This document shows, piece by piece, positions 35,083 through 42,709 of a stretch of DNA of 64,000 nucleotides. A program made the position numbers and the translations under genes. Source of the DNA: Bradyrhizobium arachidis (lineage in GTDB: Bacteria > Pseudomonadota > Alphaproteobacteria > Rhizobiales > Xanthobacteraceae); assembly GCF_024758505.1 (NCBI RefSeq), contig NZ_CP077970.1, positions 6,386,001 through 6,450,000 on the forward strand, given 5' to 3'. Under the pieces are notes generated by a model. The model made no database searches. It worked only from the letters and a program-made list of their open reading frames with translations, and was not told the DNA's origin. Within the stretch, counting starts at the first letter, position 1. The number at the start of each line of letters is the position of its first letter.

Positions 35083-35658
35083 CTATCGGTTGCGCCGCAG
35101 GCCGAAGCCGAGGCTGATCCAGCCGGCTCCCGCAAAGATCAGGTCGATGCCGAGGAACACGCCGAGGATATAGACGCTGTTGATCGGCCAGCGCGCCAGG
35201 ATCAACACGCCGAGCAGCAGCGTGATCACGGCCGAGAGCGCGACCCAGATCCAGGGGCTCTCGCGCTTCATGCTGAAGGCGAGAAACAGCCTGACGACGC
35301 CGGATGCGATCAGCGAAGCGCCCAGGAACAAGGTCAGCAGCACGGCGGCGAACAGCGGATTCCCGAAGGTCAGGAAGCCGGCGATGATGTAGAGCACGCC
35401 GAGCAGGGCCCAGATCAGGAATTTGCCCCAGCTCTTCACCTGGAATGCACCGATCACCTCGGTGACGCCGGCCACGATCATCATGGCGCCGACCACGATC
35501 ACGCTCGCCACCGTCGCCATCACGACGCTGCCGAGCGCGACGAAACCGGCGATGACGTAGACGACGCCAAGCGCAACGATCCAGCCCCATTTGGCGCGCA
35601 ACGGCGCGATGGTGGAGCCCAAGCTAGGAGTTTGAGACGTATCCGAAGCGGTTGTCAT
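35083..35658 (-). CDS. HdeD-family membrane protein
   Basis: A 191-residue inner-membrane protein of the HdeD acid-resistance family, with six predicted helices. They start at WGWIVALGVVYVIAGFVALG and run through VVGAMMIVAGVTEVIGAFQVKSWGKF, LLGVLYIIAGFLTFG and VYILGVFLGIDLIFAGAGWISLG. HdeD is linked to acid and membrane stress; the biochemical role is not established. The ATG at 35658 has an AGGAGT site 8 nt upstream. A FNR/FixK-type box lies about 100 bp upstream, so microaerobic control is likely. Confidence 0.9.
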   Translation of the reverse strand: MTTASDTSQTPSLGSTIAPLRAKWGWIVALGVVYVIAGFVALGSVVMATVASVIVVGAMMIVAGVTEVIGAFQVKSWGKFLIWALLGVLYIIAGFLTFGNPLFAAVLLTLFLGASLIASGVVRLFLAFSMKRESPWIWVALSAVITLLLGVLILARWPINSVYILGVFLGIDLIFAGAGWISLGFGLRRNR

Positions 35659-35756
35659 GGCGGGTACTCCTGCATGCGAAGCCCGGGGACACACGCCAGG
35701 ATAGCACGGGTCGCACCGGGACGACAGCCAGCAGAGCAGCCCTGCGGAGGCCAACA

Positions 35757-35770
35757 TTGACGCAAATCAA
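35757..35770 (-). promoter_or_regulatory. FNR/FixK2-type box upstream of hdeD
   Basis: TTGACGCAAATCAA matches the TTGA-N6-TCAA half-site pattern of FNR/FixK proteins, with only one departure from TTGAT-N4-ATCAA. It is centred about 105 bp upstream of the HdeD start codon. A TATCCT hexamer at 35698-35703 (minus strand) could be the -10 of a class I-type promoter. Confidence 0.5.
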
Positions 35771-35785
35771 GTCAAATGAGGCGCC

Positions 35786-37309
35786 TCAGGCGCGCGAACG
35801 CTCCATCGCGAGCTCCGCCCTGAGATTTTCGAGGTCGCGATAGATCGAGGCGACCGCGAGCACGCGACCGCCCTTGAGGTACTTCAGCAGGCAGTCTTTT
35901 CCGGGGATGCTGCCGTCGATCTGGATGTCGTCCCAGCTCTCGGCATGGCCGACATAGTTGATGGGGACGTCGTAATGCTGGCTCCAGAAGAACGGCACGG
36001 CATCATAACGCTCGCCCCGGCCCAGCATGTTGCGCGCCGCCGTCTGGCCCTGCCGCTCGGCGACGACCCAGTGCTCGACGCGGATGTTTGCGCCCGAATG
36101 CGGATCGGGCCAGCGCGCGATATCGCCGGCCGCAAAAATGCCTGATACACTGGTTTCGAGAGTGGCATCGACGCTCACCCCGCGGTCGATCGCAAGCCCG
36201 GCCTGCTCGGCCAGGGACAGGCGCGGCTTGACACCAATCCCGACGACGACGAGGTCGGCTTCGATCACGCCACCGCTCTTGAGCTGCGCCCGCCTGCCGT
36301 CGAGCTTCTCGACGGTGTCCTTGAGATGGAAGTTGACGCCGTTCTCCTGGTGCAGCGCACGGACGAAATCGCCCATCTCGCGCCCGAGGATTTTTTCCAT
36401 CGGCCGCTCTTCCGGGGCCACGACATGAACCTCGATCTTGCGCGCCCGCAAGGAGGCGGCGACTTCGAGGCCGATGAAGCTCGCGCCGATCACCAGCGCG
36501 CGCTTCGCATTCGCTGCCGCGGCAATGATGGCCCGGCTGTCGGCCACCGACCGCAGGGTGTGGACGTGCGGCTGATCCGCACCCGCAATCTGCAATTTGA
36601 CCGGCTCCGCACCCGTCGCCAGCAGCAGCCGGTCGAACGGCAACCGGTCGCCGTTCCCGAGCGTCACGCTCCGCTCACGGGGATCGATCGCGGCAACTGA
36701 CGTGTCGAGCCGAAGGTCGATGCCAAAATCCTGATAGTAGGCCTCCGGCCGCAGCGGCAGCCAATCCTCCGGCGCATTGCCGGCAAGGTAATCCTTGGAC
36801 AGATTGGGCCGGTCGACGGGCATGGCACCGTCGCTGGAGATCATGGTGATCGCGCCGGCAAATTTTTCGCGGCGGAGCATGTCGGCCGCGGCAAACCCGG
36901 CCGCGCCGCCGCCGACGATCACAAAACGATCCGGCGTCGGCGCTGTCAGATGCGGCGCGGCCTGCGCGGGCGCTTCTCGCTTGGCCCGGACGACTATTTT
37001 GTCGCTCTCGCGCTCGACCTTCCAGGCCGACAGCGCGCTGAGCGCCGGTGGCCCAAGCGCTTCGCCGGTCCGAAGCGAGAAGCAGGCGTGATGCCAGGGA
37101 CAACGAACGGTGTCGCCAACCACCAGCCCCTCGGCCAGCGGGCCGTGGTAGTGGCTGCAATAGGCGTCGATCGCCACGACGTCCGGGCCGGTCTGCAGCA
37201 GCAACACATCGTCGTCCCCGACATGGCCGACGAGCTTGCCATCCCTGAAGTCGGTGAGCGCTACGCCCTTGGTGAGATCCGGCCCGCTCGGCTTCTTCTC
37301 ATCGGTCAT
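35786..37309 (-). CDS. Rieske [2Fe-2S] / FAD-dependent pyridine nucleotide-disulfide oxidoreductase
   Basis: A 507-residue fusion. The N-terminal Rieske domain has CSHYHGPLAEG (Cys51, His53) and CPWHHACFSL (Cys70, His73). The rest is an AIF/rubredoxin-reductase-like flavoprotein: FVIVGGGAAGFAAADMLRRE binds FAD, KRALVIGASFIGLEVAASLRAR binds NAD(P), and GIFAAGDIARWPDP contacts FAD. It ends with the ferredoxin-reductase C-terminal domain. Such proteins transfer electrons from NAD(P)H, for instance to ferredoxins or oxygenases; no partner oxygenase is beside it. It lies 26 bp downstream of folE on the same strand, which suggests co-transcription. Confidence 0.9.
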   Translation of the reverse strand: MTDEKKPSGPDLTKGVALTDFRDGKLVGHVGDDDVLLLQTGPDVVAIDAYCSHYHGPLAEGLVVGDTVRCPWHHACFSLRTGEALGPPALSALSAWKVERESDKIVVRAKREAPAQAAPHLTAPTPDRFVIVGGGAAGFAAADMLRREKFAGAITMISSDGAMPVDRPNLSKDYLAGNAPEDWLPLRPEAYYQDFGIDLRLDTSVAAIDPRERSVTLGNGDRLPFDRLLLATGAEPVKLQIAGADQPHVHTLRSVADSRAIIAAAANAKRALVIGASFIGLEVAASLRARKIEVHVVAPEERPMEKILGREMGDFVRALHQENGVNFHLKDTVEKLDGRRAQLKSGGVIEADLVVVGIGVKPRLSLAEQAGLAIDRGVSVDATLETSVSGIFAAGDIARWPDPHSGANIRVEHWVVAERQGQTAARNMLGRGERYDAVPFFWSQHYDVPINYVGHAESWDDIQIDGSIPGKDCLLKYLKGGRVLAVASIYRDLENLRAELAMERSRA

Positions 37310-37335
37310 GGCGCGTCTCCTTTGAGCGAAGTGTA

Positions 37336-37962
37336 TCAGTCGTCCGAATTGGCCAGTCCCAGCAGCTCCTGGCGCGTCAGCGCGTTGTCACGGAATACGC
37401 CGAGCATGCGGCTGGTCACGAGATCGGTGCCCGGCTTGTGCGCGCCGCGCGTGGTCATGCAGTGATGCGTCGCCTTGATGATGACGCCGACGCCTTCAGG
37501 CTGGAGCACGTCGTTGATGGTATTGGCGATCTGCGCCGTCATCTTCTCCTGGATCTGAAGTCGCCTGGCGTAGATATCGACGACGCGAGCAAGCTTGGAG
37601 ATGCCAACCACCCGCCCTTGCGGAATGTAGGCGACCCAGGCGCGCCCGACGATCGGCGCGATGTGGTGCTCGCAATGGCTCTCGAAGCGGACGCCGCGCA
37701 GCACGATCATCTCGTCGTAGCCCTCGATCTCCTCAAAGGTCTTTTGCAAAATCTCGACCGGGTCCTGGGCATAGCCGGCAAAATACTCGCGAAAGGCGCG
37801 CGCCACCCGATCGGGCGTTTCGCGCAGGCCATCGCGCGCGGGATCATCGCCCGCCCAGCGGATCATGGTCCGAACGGCTTCCTCGACCTCCGCCTGCTCC
37901 GGCCGGTCGGTCGGCGCCTGGGCGATAGCAACGCGTTCCAGCCTTCGCGCGTGTTGGCTCAT
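37336..37962 (-). CDS. folE: GTP cyclohydrolase I
   Basis: A 208-residue FolE, type IA. It forms 7,8-dihydroneopterin triphosphate from GTP, the first step of folate and pterin synthesis. The zinc ligands are in [23 protein letters not shown] (Cys97, His100) and THHCMTTRG (Cys168). [26 protein letters not shown] is the signature helix. The ATG at 37962 has an AAGGGGAG site; the earlier start at 38037 lacks one. Confidence 0.95.
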   Translation of the reverse strand: MSQHARRLERVAIAQAPTDRPEQAEVEEAVRTMIRWAGDDPARDGLRETPDRVARAFREYFAGYAQDPVEILQKTFEEIEGYDEMIVLRGVRFESHCEHHIAPIVGRAWVAYIPQGRVVGISKLARVVDIYARRLQIQEKMTAQIANTINDVLQPEGVGVIIKATHHCMTTRGAHKPGTDLVTSRMLGVFRDNALTRQELLGLANSDD

Positions 37963-38073
37963 ATTGTCGTCTCCCCTTGGACCGGACGCAACGGCATGTC
38001 GCCCGGTTACTCGAGGGTTGGACGGCGCCGACAGCAAAAGGTTCCCAAAAATTCTCGGAAGAAACGAGAAAGA

Positions 38074-38967
38074 CTAGCCCGCCGCGACCTTCCGCAGATC
38101 GAGCACGGCCTGCGCCCATTCGGCAGGCCGCTCCTGCGGCAAATTGTGACCGGCATCCGGGAAGACGCGCCGTTCGAAGAAGTTCTCGAACTTGCTGATG
38201 TGATGGGCGGTGCCTGGATTGACGCCGTCGGAATCGCCGTCGATCGCAATCGTCGGCACGCGGATCGGGGGCTGCGCGGCGAGCCGCTGCTCGAGGCCAG
38301 CGTAAGCGGGGTCGCCCTCGACCAGCGCGTAGCGATGCCGGTAGGAGTGGATCACGACATCGACGAAATCCGGATTGTCGAAGGAACCCGCACTGCGCGC
38401 GAAGGTCGCCTCGTCAAATGCCCATGTCGGCGACCACATCGTCCAGAGCTGGCGGGCAAAGCCGGCCCGGTTGCGCTCGAGCGCACGGCGGCCGCGTTCG
38501 TTGTGAAAGAGATATTGATACCAGAGCGCGGCCTCTTCCGGCGGCGAGGCTGGCTCCATCGAGCGTGCGATGTTCTGGATGTTGTAGGAATTGCCGGAGA
38601 CGAGCCCGACCACGCGCTCCGGATGGAGCGCCGAGACGATACAGGCCGCGCGGCCGCCCCAGTCGTAGCCGCCGACCAGCGCGCGCTCGATTCCGAGCGC
38701 ATCCATGAAGGCCAGCAGGTCGGCCCCGAGCGCCGCCTGCTCGCCGGAGCGCAGCGTCGAGGGGAAACGAAACCGCGTCGGCCCGTAGCCGCGCAGCCAC
38801 GGTACCAGCACCCGCGCGCCGGCCTGTGCGATGATCGGCGCGGTCTCAGTGTAGGCATGGACGTCGTAGGGAAAACCATGGCCGAGGATACAGGGCCAGC
38901 CGTCAGACGGACCGTATTCGCGATAGGCGATGTCGAGGACGGCGGTCGTCACGGACTTCGCTTGCAT
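38074..38967 (-). CDS. Alpha/beta hydrolase, epoxide-hydrolase/haloalkane-dehalogenase type
   Basis: A 297-residue alpha/beta hydrolase. The oxyanion motif is LGHGFPYDVHAY. The nucleophile elbow is GGYDWGGRA, with Asp in place of Ser, which points to the epoxide hydrolase or haloalkane dehalogenase branch. The final AGHNLPQERPAEWAQAV carries the catalytic His. A cap domain (residues about 125-215) is rich in Trp and Tyr. The ATG at 38967 gives MQAKSVTT; an alternative TTG at 38985 would add six residues. It is downstream of the HD-domain gene and upstream of folE on the same strand. Substrate unknown. Confidence 0.85.
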   Translation of the reverse strand: MQAKSVTTAVLDIAYREYGPSDGWPCILGHGFPYDVHAYTETAPIIAQAGARVLVPWLRGYGPTRFRFPSTLRSGEQAALGADLLAFMDALGIERALVGGYDWGGRAACIVSALHPERVVGLVSGNSYNIQNIARSMEPASPPEEAALWYQYLFHNERGRRALERNRAGFARQLWTMWSPTWAFDEATFARSAGSFDNPDFVDVVIHSYRHRYALVEGDPAYAGLEQRLAAQPPIRVPTIAIDGDSDGVNPGTAHHISKFENFFERRVFPDAGHNLPQERPAEWAQAVLDLRKVAAG

Positions 38968-38998
38968 GAACGTGCCGATCCCCAAGATTACCGTGAGA

Positions 38999-39826
38999 TT
39001 ACCGCTGCGGCCCGGACAGCGAGATGTCGCGCTCGGCGCGGAACACGTTGCTGTAGAGGTTGGCGATCCACTGCCGGCCGATCTCGGTCTTGTTGAGATA
39101 GCCGATCTCGGTCTGGATGTGCGGCGCGACGCTGTCCCAATAGAATTGCGGATAGCGATTCACGATGTCGGCGGGCGAGTCGTAGCCGAGCTGGCGGTTC
39201 ATGCCGACTTCCTCGAACTCGTAATAGAGCGCATTGGCCTTGCGCAGATAGTTGGGATCGCCGAGTTGGCCGATGAAATCCGCCGCGCGCAGGATCGAGG
39301 CATCCTCGTCATAATCCTGGCCTTCGCGCGCCGGAAACCGCGTGCCTTCGATGGCCCGCGCAATACGCTCGGGGTCAACACCGGGTATCGGCGCCAGCCG
39401 CTGCATCACATAAAGCTTGGAGCGGTCGACGTGGTACATCATCAGACCGGCATCCGAGGCGCCGCGCGGCAACGATGTCTTGGCGCCGGACTCATCGATC
39501 AGAAAACCGTCTTCATCATCCTCCTTGAACAGACCGCGCACATAGCCGATGTCGTGGGCGAGACAGGCGATCAGGATATGCGTGTAATCGTCCCCTGACA
39601 GGTGCGCGTGGAGATGGCGGCCTTGGAGAATCGCCAGGCCCGCGAGCGTCACCAGCATCGTGTGCTCGAAATTGTGGTAAAGCGCATCGCTGTTGCCGAT
39701 GCACTCCATCGTCGTGCGCGTCGCGCTCTCCAGAACCTTTGCGAAGGACTCGTCGTATCGGCGGCGCATGAACGAGCCCAGCAACTTCTCCAAGGACTCG
39801 GCCGCCAGTCTCGGTAACGTCATCAT
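38999..39826 (-). CDS. HD-domain metal-dependent phosphohydrolase
   Basis: A 275-residue protein with a helical HD/PDEase-like core. DALYHNFEHTMLVTLAGLAIL carries the first histidines and LIACLAHDIGYVRGLF the HD pair. FIGQLGDPNYLRKANALYYEFEE lies in the second half. The layout is close to bacterial HD proteins related to eukaryotic cyclic-nucleotide phosphodiesterases. Two adjacent ATGs at 39826 and 39823 precede MTLPRLAAESLEKLLG. It could hydrolyse a cyclic or modified nucleotide; the actual substrate cannot be told. The gene is divergent from the coiled-coil membrane protein across a 540-bp gap. Confidence 0.8.
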   Translation of the reverse strand: MMTLPRLAAESLEKLLGSFMRRRYDESFAKVLESATRTTMECIGNSDALYHNFEHTMLVTLAGLAILQGRHLHAHLSGDDYTHILIACLAHDIGYVRGLFKEDDEDGFLIDESGAKTSLPRGASDAGLMMYHVDRSKLYVMQRLAPIPGVDPERIARAIEGTRFPAREGQDYDEDASILRAADFIGQLGDPNYLRKANALYYEFEEVGMNRQLGYDSPADIVNRYPQFYWDSVAPHIQTEIGYLNKTEIGRQWIANLYSNVFRAERDISLSGPQR

Positions 39827-40366
39827 GGATGCAGCCCCGCTGTCGGTGGCGTCCCGCCAACTCCTGCCGTCTCGTTTCTTTTTCGCCCTCGGGCAGCATA
39901 GCGCATCTTCGGGCGGCTGACCAAACCTCCGGGTCTCGCAACCGGGAAGATACGGAAGTATGTTGCAGCTCCGGCAGACCACGAGAAGCATAGCCGCTAC
40001 ACGCCGTCGCGCAAACCCGTCAGACTTCGCGGGGTAAAATGACATTGCTGTCAGTGACGGATCGACCAAATTGGTCGTCCGCTCCATTTGCTGCATCCAC
40101 GGACGCGGGATTGTCCCGAGCTTCTCCTTGGTCAACGTAAGGGACAGCCCAGCCTCGGCCCGAGCAGATCGCCCGCCGCGGTCACTCGCTTGTCCACGCG
40201 GTCTTAGGCGCCTCGCCGGTGCGGTGCGGTAAGCGCCGTCGTCCCGGGCAGACAACCGCGGCAGCCCGGCCGCTAACCATGCAGGGTGTAGCCAAGCGCG
40301 AGAAACTTGATCTTGGGCGGGTTCCCAAATAGCAACGAAAGATGGTGCCGAAGTGAGGAATTCACG
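39827..40366. other. Gap with no recognisable gene
   Basis: 540 bp between divergent genes. It has no family-like protein and no clear terminator or riboswitch. Promoters for both flanking genes are expected here but I could not pick them out by eye. Confidence 0.4.
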
Positions 40367-41782
40367 ATGTGGCTAATCTTCGTGCTGGTTTGGTTAGGCC
40401 TTCTGGTGGTGATCGGGGTCTTCGCGCAGCAGGCCTTCGGTTACGATTTTGCGCATCTTTCGGCATCCGTCTCCGCGCTCCCCCTGGCGCAGCGCTATGC
40501 GCTCGGCGGCCTCCTGGTCATGGCCCTGCTGCTGATCGGGGCGAGCATCCTCCAGGCCTACCGGCTCTCACGCCAGGACAAGAGCCTGAAGACGCTGCGC
40601 GACCGTCTTAGGAATACCCGCGAAGACGTCGTGGTGGCGCACGCGCTACAGAACCACCTCGATGCGACCGTCCAGCATCTGATCGAGAGCGATCCGCGGG
40701 AAGCGGTCTCGTCACTGGAAAAGAAGCTGTCCGAGATCGAGCAGCGAGCCGTTCTGCAGCAGAGCCGCAACCAGTCCACCGACATGCACGACCAGCTCGC
40801 GGAAATCCGCCGCCGCCAGCAGAGCCTGCGCGAGATGGTCGGCAGGGTTGCCGCAGAGCGGCGCGCGATCGAGCCTGTTTTCACCGAGATCAAGGACCGG
40901 CAGCATCAGATCGAGCGGGCGCTGACGGATATCGAGACCGACGACAGGAAGGCCAATCTCGCCGATCGCCTGAAGGAGCTGGACCGCGACGCCTCGGGGC
41001 TGCTGGCGCGGGTTGGCTCCGTGCAGGACTCCTTCACGACGCTCAACCGCTTCAAGGAAGAGTTCGTCAAGTCGCACGCCGAGCTCGTACCCTTACGGGC
41101 GCCCGAGGCCGGCATCAACACCCTGATCGGCGAGCTTCGCCTCAACCGCGATGCGCTTGCAAAAGTCCTCGACGAGCTGGAATCGACCGGCGACGACGCG
41201 CTGAGCTCGCGGGTAGAAGCGCTTTCCAGGGGCAAGCTCGAGATCGAGCAGCGGGTCGCGCGCGTCGAGGACAATCACAATATTCTCAACGCGATCCGCA
41301 TGGATTTCGAAGAGCTACGCGAGCGCCAGGCGCATCTGCATCGCGCGCTTTCCGAGGTCGAGACCGACGCCAACGGCAAGAGCCTTGTCGACCGGCAGAA
41401 CGCGCTGAACGATTTCGTCGTCCAGTCCCGCATACGCCTGCGGACGCTGCAGGACACGCTCGGGACGCTAAACGGCTTCAAGGACGAGCTGTCGAAATCG
41501 CAGTCCGACCTCGTGCCGCTACAGGCGCCGGTGTTCGGCATCGAAGCCCTGATCGCGGAGGTGCATCGCATCCGCGATCTCCTTGCCAGGACCGTCAGCG
41601 AAATCGAGCAGCATGGCGAGGCGGCTCTCAGCACCCGCGTGGAAGCGCTGTCCGTGAGCAAGCGCGAGATCGAGGGGCGGCTTGCGCAGATCTTTGAGAA
41701 CTTCGGCACGCTCGAGGCGCTGCGGAAGGATATCGGCGGGATCTTTACGACGATCCGGAATTCGCTGAACAGGATCGGGTAA
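40367..41782 (+). CDS. Membrane-anchored coiled-coil protein with 142-residue repeats
   Basis: A 471-residue protein. Two membrane helices are at about 4-22 and 43-63; the rest is a long charged helical region predicted to be coiled coil. Residues 188-329 and 330-462 align without gaps at a 142-residue offset: TLNRFKEE 225 with TLNGFKDE 367, SRVEALS 281 with TRVEALS 423, and DIETD with EVETD. Residues ~144-187 align with 286-329, so a third, incomplete copy lies before them. The ATG at 40367 has a GAGGAA site 6 nt upstream. The order helix-helix-coiled coil resembles RmuC-like or SMC-type bacterial coiled-coil membrane proteins. No enzymatic domain is visible. Confidence 0.85.
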   Translation: MWLIFVLVWLGLLVVIGVFAQQAFGYDFAHLSASVSALPLAQRYALGGLLVMALLLIGASILQAYRLSRQDKSLKTLRDRLRNTREDVVVAHALQNHLDATVQHLIESDPREAVSSLEKKLSEIEQRAVLQQSRNQSTDMHDQLAEIRRRQQSLREMVGRVAAERRAIEPVFTEIKDRQHQIERALTDIETDDRKANLADRLKELDRDASGLLARVGSVQDSFTTLNRFKEEFVKSHAELVPLRAPEAGINTLIGELRLNRDALAKVLDELESTGDDALSSRVEALSRGKLEIEQRVARVEDNHNILNAIRMDFEELRERQAHLHRALSEVETDANGKSLVDRQNALNDFVVQSRIRLRTLQDTLGTLNGFKDELSKSQSDLVPLQAPVFGIEALIAEVHRIRDLLARTVSEIEQHGEAALSTRVEALSVSKREIEGRLAQIFENFGTLEALRKDIGGIFTTIRNSLNRIG

Positions 41783-41830
41783 GGTCCCCCGTGTCGTCGC
41801 GGACAAGCGCACCCTAAAGCGCGCGCCCCC

Positions 41831-42709
41831 CTACTCCACCAGCAACACGTCCACTGCGACGCCGAGCTTCTGCTTCGGCGAGCCGACGATGATGCCGTCA
41901 ACCGGCGAGACGTCGGAAAAATCGCGGCCGACCGCGAGCACGATGTGATCGTTGGCGACCAGCAGGTCGTTGGTCGGGTCGAGCCCGACCCAGCCGAGCT
42001 CGGCGCCGCACCACAGCGACACCCAGGCATGGGTGGCGTCGGCGCCCTGCAGGCGCGGCTGGCCGGGCGGCGGGATGGTGCGCAAGTAACCGCTGACATA
42101 GGCCGCGGGCAGCCCGAGCCCGCGCAGGCCTGCGATCATCACATGGGCAAAATCCTGGCAGACGCCGTGGCGGTTGTCGAAGACCTCCTTCAGCGGCGTC
42201 GAGATCACCGTGGCCTTCGGGTCGTAGCGGAATTCGGTGCGGATGCGGTGCATCAGGTCGATGGCGCCGGCGAGGATGCCCACCCCGGGCGCAAAGCTCG
42301 ACGCCGCGTAAGCGCTCACCGCGCGCAGCACCGGCACCAGCGGGCTCGCAAAGACGTAACCGACCGGCGAGGACGGCCCGAGGCTGGTTGCCTCGAAGGC
42401 GATGTCGCGGATGCCCTCCCAAGGCGGGCTAAAAGCATCGCGCGCCGGCGGCTGCCGCGACACCGACACGCGCGAGCGGGAGTCGATCCGCAAATTCCGG
42501 TGTGCGACCTCGATCACGACGCTCTCGGTCAATGTGCCGAAGAAGTCACGTCGCGCAGTGCGGTCCGCCGGCCGCGGCCGGATCTCGACGCTGTGCGAGA
42601 TCAGCTCCTGCCCGTCGCCGCTCTTCGGCTCCAGCCGCAGCGTGCAGCGAGCGAAGCTGACCGGAGATTCATAGGAATAAGTCGTGACGTGGCGGATGTC
42701 GTAGATCAC
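41831..42709 (-). CDS. Transglutaminase-like protease-fold protein, shorter paralogue
   Basis: A 292-residue protein with a beta-sandwich N-terminus (MIYDIRHVTTYSYESPVSFARCTLRLEPK) followed by a transglutaminase/protease-fold domain. The catalytic triad is visible as RHGVCQDFAHVMIAGLRGLGLPAAYVSGYLR (Cys), ADATHAWVSLWC (His) and LDPTNDLL (Asp). It opens with GTG at 42709, which overlaps the ATP-grasp stop by 4 nt. It is the last gene of a three-gene minus-strand operon. Confidence 0.92.
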   Translation of the reverse strand: MIYDIRHVTTYSYESPVSFARCTLRLEPKSGDGQELISHSVEIRPRPADRTARRDFFGTLTESVVIEVAHRNLRIDSRSRVSVSRQPPARDAFSPPWEGIRDIAFEATSLGPSSPVGYVFASPLVPVLRAVSAYAASSFAPGVGILAGAIDLMHRIRTEFRYDPKATVISTPLKEVFDNRHGVCQDFAHVMIAGLRGLGLPAAYVSGYLRTIPPPGQPRLQGADATHAWVSLWCGAELGWVGLDPTNDLLVANDHIVLAVGRDFSDVSPVDGIIVGSPKQKLGVAVDVLLVE

